Assembly: GCA_024244705.1 (NCBI GenBank)
Contig: JAAEOK010000108.1
Location: 1 to 37,907, forward strand
Length of the DNA: 37,907 nt
Reading direction: 5' to 3'
Source of the DNA: Alphaproteobacteria bacterium
Lineage (GTDB): Bacteria > Pseudomonadota > Alphaproteobacteria > JAAEOK01
Positions 33,045 to 37,907 of the stretch are shown here, in pieces; the stretch's first letter is position 1, and each line of letters begins with the position of its first letter. The position numbers were made by a program, and so were the translations under genes. The notes below the pieces were generated by a model. The model saw nothing but the letters and a program-made list of their open reading frames with translations. It was not told the DNA's origin and did not search any database.

Positions 33045-34568
33045 TCACCGCGCCAACACCACTCTTCGATAGCTTAGCGCCTCGGCGATGTGGCGGCGGG
33101 CGACACCCGCGGCGCCCTCGAGGTCGGCCAGCGTGCGGGCGACCCGCAGCACCCGGTGATAGCCCCGCGCCGACAGCTTGAGCTTGCCCACGGCCTCGGT
33201 CAGCAGCTCGCGTCCCGCCGCGTCGGGGGCGGCGACCGCCTCCAGCAGCTCGCCGTCGGCGTCGGCGTTAGTCCGCACCGGCGGGTCGGCGCCGGCGTGA
33301 TCGGCGTAGCGTTCGCCCTGGACCGCGCGGGCATAGGCCACACGCTGGGCGATTTCCGCCGAGCCCTCGGCCGGCGGCGGCAGCGAGAGGTCGTTGGCGC
33401 TCACCGCCGGCACGTCGACATGGAGGTCGATGCGGTCGAACAGCGGCCCCGAGATCTTGGCCTGGTAGTCGATGGCGCAACCGGGCGCCCGCGAGCAGGC
33501 CAGCGCCGGGTCGTCGAGGTGGCCGCAGCGGCACGGGTTCATCGCCGCCACCAGCTGGACCCGCGCCGGATAGGTGACGTGGTGGTTGGCGCGGGCGACG
33601 ACGACGCGCGCCGTCTCCAAGGGCTGGCGCATCGATTCCAGGCTGGCGCGCGAGAACTCGGGCAGCTCGTCGAGGAACAGCACGCCGTTGTGGGCGAGCG
33701 AGATCTCCCCCGGCCGGGCGCGTTGGCCGCCGCCGACCAGCGCCGGCAGCGAGGCCGAATGATGGGGATCGCGGAACGGCCGCCGCCGCATCAGCTTGCC
33801 GCCCTCGAGGGCGCCGGCGACCGAATGGATCATGCTGACCTCGAGCGCCTCGGCCGGGCTGAGCGGTGGCAGGATGCCAGGCAGGCGCTGCGCCAGCATC
33901 GACTTGCCGGCCCCCGGCGGGCCGATCATCAACAAATTGTGGCCGCCCGCCGCCGCCACCTCGAGGGCGCGCTTGGCGCTCTCCTGGCCCTTGATGTCGC
34001 GGAGGTCGGGGACGCCCGCCGCGGAATCGTCGAGCGCCGGCTCGGGCGGGGTCAGGGTCTGGCGGCCCTTCAGGTGGTTGATCAACGCCAGCAGCGAGGC
34101 CGGGGCGAGGATCTCGATGTCCGGCGCCCACGCCGCCTCGCCGCCGCAGGCGGCGGGACAGATCAGCCCGCGCCCGGCATCGGCGGCCGCGATCGCCGCC
34201 GGCAGCACGCCGGCGACCCGGGTGATGGCGCCGTCGAGGGCGAGCTCGCCCAAGACCGTGTAATGGGCCAACTCGTCGGCCGCCACCGCCTCCATCGCCG
34301 CCAGCAGGCCGAGCGCGATCGGCAGGTCGAAATGGCTGCCCTCCTTGGCGACGTCGGCGGGCGACAGATTGACGGTGATGCGCTTCGGCGGCAGGGCGAG
34401 GCCGATGGCGTTCAAGGCGGCGCGCACCCGCTCGCGCGATTCGGCGACCGCCTTGTCGGGCAGGCCGACGATGGTGAAGGCGGGCAGCCCCGAGGCCATC
34501 TGTACCTGGACGTCGATGTCGAGCACCGCGATGCCCTGGAACGCGACCGTGTTGACCCGCGCGACCAT
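33045..34568 (-). CDS. comM: YifB/ComM-family Mg-chelatase-like AAA ATPase
   Basis: 507 aa. In naturally transformable bacteria ComM is a hexameric branch-migration helicase that extends heteroduplex during recombination of incoming DNA. N-terminal ChlI-like domain (VNTVAFQGIAVLDIDVQVQM), AAA domain with Walker A GPPGAGKSML and Walker B VLFLDELPEFSR, zinc-like Cys cluster MNPCRCGH...CSRAPGC, and C-terminal Mg_chelatase_C helices ending RRHIAEALSYRRVVLAR. The gene is complete. Extra copies of its 3' end (30869, 31905), 5' end (35199-35429) and an internal piece (36047-36108) surround it. Confidence 0.95.
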   Translation of the reverse strand: MVARVNTVAFQGIAVLDIDVQVQMASGLPAFTIVGLPDKAVAESRERVRAALNAIGLALPPKRITVNLSPADVAKEGSHFDLPIALGLLAAMEAVAADELAHYTVLGELALDGAITRVAGVLPAAIAAADAGRGLICPAACGGEAAWAPDIEILAPASLLALINHLKGRQTLTPPEPALDDSAAGVPDLRDIKGQESAKRALEVAAAGGHNLLMIGPPGAGKSMLAQRLPGILPPLSPAEALEVSMIHSVAGALEGGKLMRRRPFRDPHHSASLPALVGGGQRARPGEISLAHNGVLFLDELPEFSRASLESMRQPLETARVVVARANHHVTYPARVQLVAAMNPCRCGHLDDPALACSRAPGCAIDYQAKISGPLFDRIDLHVDVPAVSANDLSLPPPAEGSAEIAQRVAYARAVQGERYADHAGADPPVRTNADADGELLEAVAAPDAAGRELLTEAVGKLKLSARGYHRVLRVARTLADLEGAAGVARRHIAEALSYRRVVLAR

Positions 34569-34660
34569 GCCCTACCCTTGTTCAACCGCAAGGCGATTGT
34601 AGAGGCGGGACCGCGGAGCGGCTAGGGGGTCGGGTGGGGATTTGGCGACCATAAGCCGCC
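34427..34660 (-). repeat. direct repeat of comM 5' end and upstream flank, native copy
   Basis: The first 47 codons and upstream flank of comM match 35216-35429 over about 214 bp at roughly 95 percent. After a deletion of about 40 bp here, both copies share CCAT(T)AAGCCGCC (ending at 34660 and 35503) and then lead into different cassette DNA. Confidence 0.9.
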
Positions 34661-34741
34661 ATAAACCTACCGCCAACTACGGTCCCGTATTACACACCGG
34701 TCGATCATATCGCCTCGCCCCCGGCGGCGGCAGTCCTTGGA

Positions 34742-35056
34742 TTAGGGTTCGATACCCTCGACCCTCCCGTTCTTGTCGAGAGGAAATGACAGGAACGGAA
34801 TATGGAGAGCCCCCTCTTTCTCAAACAAATCGGTCTCGGGATGAGTTTTCCGCAAGAGCGCAATCAAGTCTTGCTTCAGGTACCCGCGAACAAGCTCATT
34901 GCTGATTCTGATGAGTGAAGAAGTCGTTCTTTCTTGCTCGTATTTTTCTGCTTGCCGGTATTTTTCTGTCACTGCCAAATCAATCGCCTGGTAAAGCCAC
35001 CATGCATTCGAGGCCATTAGCAAGACAAGAAGTCCGGCGCACGTCCATTTCCACAC
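34742..35056 (-). CDS. small membrane-anchored hypothetical protein
   Basis: About 104 aa from GTG at 35056, which has a GGAG site 5 nt upstream; a TTG at 35074 adds six residues. One N-terminal membrane helix (TCAGLLVLLMASNAWWLYQAI), then a charged helix (EKYRQAEKYEQERTTSSLIRI) and a small domain. A+T-richer than comM. The gene is alone in a 550-bp segment between two copies of the comM 5' end. No family recognised. Confidence 0.6.
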   Translation of the reverse strand: MWKWTCAGLLVLLMASNAWWLYQAIDLAVTEKYRQAEKYEQERTTSSLIRISNELVRGYLKQDLIALLRKTHPETDLFEKEGALHIPFLSFPLDKNGRVEGIEP

Positions 35057-35198
35057 GATGACTCCAATCCTCAAAGTGGCAAAGATGATTGGCGATGACC
35101 TAAAGCTTGGGTGTTCACTTTCTAGTGTAGCTAAGCGGCTTTAAGGAATAGTTGCGAGTCCATCTGCCTTCTGCGGGCACCGGTTTGTTCCATTACAA

Positions 35199-35357
35199 TT
35201 AGCCATTGTTTGCTGCCCGCTCGCGCGATTCGGCGACCGCCTTGTCGGGCAGGCCGACGATGGTGAAGGCGGGCAGCCCCGAGGCCATCTGTACCTGGAC
35301 GTCGATGTCGAGCACCGCGATGCCCTGGAACGCGACCGTGTTGACGCGCGCGACCAT
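35199..35357 (-). pseudogene. truncated comM copy (first 47 codons)
   Basis: Starts at the same ATG as comM and encodes 47 identical residues to SRER, then diverges into AANNG and TAA. The break at about 35216 is sharp. Upstream flank is also duplicated to about 35429-35503, so the comM promoter region probably exists twice. Confidence 0.9.
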
Positions 35358-35503
35358 GCCCTACCCTTGTTCAACCGCAAGGCGATTGTAGAGGCGGCGG
35401 CGGGCAGCGGCTAGGGGCTCGGGTGGGGCGGCGGTGCGCGGCCACGCCGATTTCATCTTGGCCGCGCCGCCGGTGGGCCGATCATCAGCACCATTAAGCC
35501 GCC
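35216..35503 (-). repeat. direct repeat of comM 5' end and upstream flank, second copy
   Basis: Counterpart of 34427-34660. Its outer part (35471-35490) also resembles comM codons around the Walker A (33915-33934), with a shared GGGCCGATCATCA, so the origin of that outer 30 bp is ambiguous. Confidence 0.85.
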
Positions 35504-35617
35504 GATTTTTCAATTGCGTGGCCCGGAATTCGACCAACGTAAAACCATTAGGCGCTACTCATGCTAATCGATTTCTAACGTTTGGATGCCTATCGTGCGG
35601 CTGAGGAAGAGATTGAT

Positions 35618-35989
35618 ATGAATGAAAAAGCAGAGGCCATCCGAGGGGCTGTTTTCGAAGTAATCGAGCTACTTGCGCATGCTTCGCTGCAATCAAAGTA
35701 TGAAAAGGATGTTCCAATCGCCAATGTACCGGCGGAACTCTTCTGCATGTTCTGCGATGACCTATATCACCCAAAGAGCCAATCCTTCCTCGATGCATTC
35801 AATGAGGACGAAACGAAAGACTTGGCAGTCCTCTACGGTTTATTGCATCACGCATCTCAGACAATCAAAGATTCGGAAATGCGTTCGGTAGCTGACCTTC
35901 AGAAGCGACCGGAATGGCGCGTGGTCATGAACTTTGCGAAGGAGTTGGAGGCAAGGTTCGGCATCTCAAGAAATACGCATTCCCGCTGA
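35618..35989 (+). CDS. small hypothetical protein of a single-gene cassette
   Basis: 123 aa from ATG 35618, with a GAGGAAGAG site; an upstream ATG-like start at 35582 lacks one. Mostly helical, acidic and soluble, with FCMFCDDLYHP as its only distinctive feature. A+T-rich compared with the surroundings. It resembles the size and composition of many immunity or accessory proteins, but I recognise no family. It lies in about 540 bp of foreign-looking DNA between 35503 and a comM internal fragment at 36047. Confidence 0.65.
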   Translation: MNEKAEAIRGAVFEVIELLAHASLQSKYEKDVPIANVPAELFCMFCDDLYHPKSQSFLDAFNEDETKDLAVLYGLLHHASQTIKDSEMRSVADLQKRPEWRVVMNFAKELEARFGISRNTHSR

Positions 35990-36046
35990 TTTCTGCTCCT
36001 AGCCATCCGCAAGCTTGGTCAATCGCAAATTTCAGCAGCAGGTATT

Positions 36047-36108
36047 GGCCGCCGCCGCACCGCGAGGGCGCGCTTGCCGTTCTCCTGGCCATTGAAGTCG
36101 CGGCGGTC
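36047..36108 (-). pseudogene. internal comM fragment
   Basis: Matches comM at about 33941-34008; over the best 47 bp (CGAGGGCGCGCTTG onward) there are five mismatches. In comM this encodes DIKGQESAKRALEVAAAGG before Walker A. Ends in a 15-bp tandem repeat. Too short to be functional. Confidence 0.75.
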
Positions 36109-36142
36109 GCGCCTCTGCCGGTCGCGCCTCTGCCGGTCGCGC
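36106..36142. repeat. 15-bp tandem repeat, 2.5 copies
   Basis: GTCGCGCCTCTGCCG at 36106-36120 and 36121-36135, then a partial third copy to 36142. It lies at the end of the comM fragment, 55 bp upstream of the TAXI-type lipoprotein gene. Confidence 0.85.
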
Positions 36143-36196
36143 GTTCCACTCCCGTTTCTGCTATCGTCGGTGGCTCTCGATCTCGGGAGAGTTGCC

Positions 36197-37240
36197 ATGC
36201 CCCGCCTCCGAACGCTCATCGTCGCCGCGCTCGTCGTGCTTGGCGCGCTGTTCGTCGCCGCATGCATGCCGGCGCCCCAACCGCCGACCGAGATCGCCTG
36301 GGGCACATCGCGGGCCGGCTCTTCCGGCGACCGCGCGCTCAAGACGCTGGCCGCAATGCTCAACCGCAAGATGCCCGACTACCGGATCGCGGTCGAACTC
36401 ACCCCGGGCGCGATCTATACGGTCAAGAGCTTCGCCACCGGCGGCTTCGACGGCTATTACGGCTCCGACGTGGCGTTCTACGAGCTCGCCAACGACGTCA
36501 ACCGATTCGCCGGCTTCGAGGCCGAGATCACCCGCCAGCCGGTGCAGTCGTTCTGGGCCTACACCTTCGACATCGGGCTCGGCATCCATGCCCGCGACCG
36601 CGACAAGTTCACCGCCTGGGGTGACCTCGCCGGCCAGCCGGTGTTCACCGGGCCGGCGCCGTTCGACACCCGGGCCCAGCTCGAGCGCGCCTTCATCGCC
36701 CTCGGCATCGACCACGATTATCGCGAGGCCGAGCTCCACGAGGCCCACGACGCGCTCGACGCGGGGCACCTCGCGGCGATCGGCGTTTACGCGACCGCGG
36801 AGCACACCACCGCGCCGTGGATCGCCGCCGGCACGGCCGACACCGACTGGGTCCCGCTCAACCCGAGCGCGGACGAGGTCGCCCGGCTCGAGGCCGCCGG
36901 CTTCGAGGTCACCCGGGTCGATCCGGCCGCCTTCGGCATGGCGGCGGATTCGGTCGACGAGGTCATCGGCGTGCGCCTCCATTATGGATTCCATGTCGGG
37001 CTCGAGGTGCCGGCGGACGACGTCTACCGCATGTTGACCATCATCGAGGCCAACGCCGCTGCGCTGACCGCGGCCGACGGCGCCTTCAAGCAGCTCGAAA
37101 CCGACATGCCGGGGATGCAACGCCGCGGCGTCGCGTCGGCGGTCGCCTTCGTCCCGGTCCATCCCGGCCTGGCCCGCTATATGCGCGAGCGCGCCGTATG
37201 GGACCCGGCGTGGAACGATCGTATCGCGACCGCGGATTGA
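36197..37240 (+). CDS. TAXI-family TRAP-type solute-binding lipoprotein
   Basis: 347 aa starting at ATG 36197 after GGGAGAG. The signal peptide ends in lipobox VAAC, so it is anchored in the membrane facing the periplasm. The mature protein has the NMT1/TAXI fold: IAWGTSRAGSSGDRALKTLAAMLN, FDGYYGSDVAFYELAND and HYGFHVGLEVPADDVYRMLTIIEAN. It should capture a small organic acid or similar ligand. No TRAP membrane-subunit gene follows in the window, so it may be an orphan binding protein. Confidence 0.82.
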   Translation: MPRLRTLIVAALVVLGALFVAACMPAPQPPTEIAWGTSRAGSSGDRALKTLAAMLNRKMPDYRIAVELTPGAIYTVKSFATGGFDGYYGSDVAFYELANDVNRFAGFEAEITRQPVQSFWAYTFDIGLGIHARDRDKFTAWGDLAGQPVFTGPAPFDTRAQLERAFIALGIDHDYREAELHEAHDALDAGHLAAIGVYATAEHTTAPWIAAGTADTDWVPLNPSADEVARLEAAGFEVTRVDPAAFGMAADSVDEVIGVRLHYGFHVGLEVPADDVYRMLTIIEANAAALTAADGAFKQLETDMPGMQRRGVASAVAFVPVHPGLARYMRERAVWDPAWNDRIATAD

Positions 37241-37352
37241 ATCCGACCATTACGATTTCGCCTTGGCCGCGCCGCCGTTGCTGTGGGATAGTCGGGCTCT
37301 GCCGTTGGCTGGGCGGCTTGCATACCGAAACGACCCAGGGGAGGACCACGAC

Positions 37353-37730
37353 ATGAGCCGCGACCAACATCTCGACGCCTATGCCCGCGGCTGGCAGGCG
37401 GGTGACATCGGCACCATCATGAGCAGTCTGGCGGACGGCTACGTGTTCGACGTACCGACCTCGGGCAAGATTCCCAAGGACGGCATGGAGGCTTATTTCG
37501 GCGAGTTCTCGGCGGCGATCGCCGACATGTGCGGCGGCCCGGCGCCGGACCCGTTCATGGAACTGACCGAAATCGTGACCGCGGACGACGGCGAAACGCT
37601 GACCGCCTGGTGCTGGTGGGCGATCCCCGGCACGCCGATGGGCGGCGGCGGACTGATCAAGGTCGGCGACGACGGCGTCCGCTCAGAGATCATCACTTTC
37701 TACGCCCCACCGGCGGAGCCCGGCGGCTAA
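37353..37730 (+). CDS. NTF2-like protein
   Basis: 125 aa from ATG 37353 after GGGGAGGA. The pattern YARGWQAGDIGTIMSSLADGYVFDVPTSG and MEAYFGEFSAAIADM is the NTF2-like/SnoaL fold; LTAWCWWAIPGTPMGGGGLIKVGDDGVRSEIITFY forms the sheet. Function unknown. It is followed after 32 bp by a TAT microprotein gene on the same strand. Confidence 0.82.
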   Translation: MSRDQHLDAYARGWQAGDIGTIMSSLADGYVFDVPTSGKIPKDGMEAYFGEFSAAIADMCGGPAPDPFMELTEIVTADDGETLTAWCWWAIPGTPMGGGGLIKVGDDGVRSEIITFYAPPAEPGG

Positions 37731-37762
37731 GGCATCGGGCGCAGCAACAAGGGAGCATGACA

Positions 37763-37907
37763 ATGAAAGACGAACCTTCAAACGTGGAAACCGAAACCGA
37801 TCCCGAACGGACAGAAGCGCGCCGCGCCTTCCTCAAGAAGGCCGCGCTGTCGTCGGCCGCGGTGCCGGCGGTCACCCTGATGCTGTCGGCCGGCGCCAAG
37901 GCGGGCG
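37763..37907 (+). CDS. TAT-signal microprotein, partial at window end
   Basis: Begins at ATG 37763 with AAGGGAGC upstream and runs off the window. The sequence has a hydrophilic leader, ARRAFLKKAALSSAAVPAV and LMLSAGAKA, closely parallel to the microprotein at 27431-27613 (both have ARR-F-K-A, then A-VTL/ITLLLSAG-K). The twin-arginine pair and Ala-rich h-region suggest Tat export or a membrane anchor. Function unknown. Confidence 0.75.
   Translation, partial: MKDEPSNVETETDPERTEARRAFLKKAALSSAAVPAVTLMLSAGAKAG

Noticed and set aside
35131-35380. 79-codon frame across the truncated comM copy
   Set aside because: It is in a different frame from comM; the true frame gives the 52-aa truncated product.
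1-37907. CRISPR arrays, tRNA and rRNA genes, retron-type RNA
   Set aside because: No regular spaced repeats, cloverleaf, rRNA signature or reverse transcriptase found on reading both strands.

Overview
The window reads as chromosomal DNA of a high-GC alphaproteobacterium. The gene order hisB-hisH-GNAT-hisA-hisF-hisE-HIT, the COQ9/TetR-type regulator and the TAXI-type binding protein suggest a Rhodospirillales-like lineage; this is an inference from gene content, not a classification. Most of the window is dense GC-rich housekeeping DNA, broken by A+T-richer accessory segments. I see no tRNA, rRNA or CRISPR array.

Region by region: (1) 1-2889 holds hisB, hisH, a GNAT acetyltransferase and hisA, tightly packed. 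(2) 2890-8740 is an accessory island inside the his operon. Its base is one 825-codon SIR2-STAND NTPase gene of the kind used in antiphage defence, now cut in two. The cut is a 2,720-bp IS1595-family element (4355-7074) with 23-bp terminal inverted repeats and a perfect 8-bp target duplication. The element carries two passengers: a 75-aa zinc-ribbon protein and a RelA/SpoT-domain (p)ppGpp-synthetase-like protein. Deleting the element and one target copy restores a single reading frame through the Walker A motif. (3) 8741-11005 holds an unknown minus-strand gene, then hisF, hisE and a HIT protein. (4) 11022-15049 is a minus-strand block: LysE exporter, MTHFR-family protein, exported protein, patatin lipoprotein and a small protein. 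(5) 15166-17154 is a MarR/GbsR regulator with a textbook promoter and operator, a DCC thiol-disulfide protein and a fatty acid desaturase with an in-frame UGA. (6) 17171-21441 is a divergent pair of membrane proteins: a beta-helix repeat protein and a KAP NTPase with an in-frame TAA. (7) 21438-26977 carries pirin, a small membrane protein, an NTF2-like protein, a ZIP and a CDF metal transporter, DUF1326, a TetR/COQ9 regulator and an M15 peptidase. (8) 26978-36146 is a mosaic accessory zone around comM (yifB): a cyanophycin-synthetase-like gene, a TAT-signal microprotein, an SDR, a papain-like peptidase and two small unknown genes. (9) 36197-37907 holds a TAXI-type lipoprotein, an NTF2-like protein and the start of a second TAT microprotein.

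The most unusual property is how accessory DNA is bounded. At the hisA junction and at the M15-peptidase/comM junction, two core genes end facing each other. In both places the accessory cassettes are separated by extra copies of that 3'-3' junction (the last 15-30 codons of the core genes). Several copies have diverged by about 20 percent, largely at third codon positions. On the 5' side of comM, two more cassettes are separated by truncated comM pieces. No integrase is present in any cassette. This points either to repeated homology-driven capture of cassettes together with orthologous flanking DNA, or to an undescribed integration route acting in trans. ComM itself is a branch-migration helicase of natural transformation, which makes its position at the centre of the pile-up notable.
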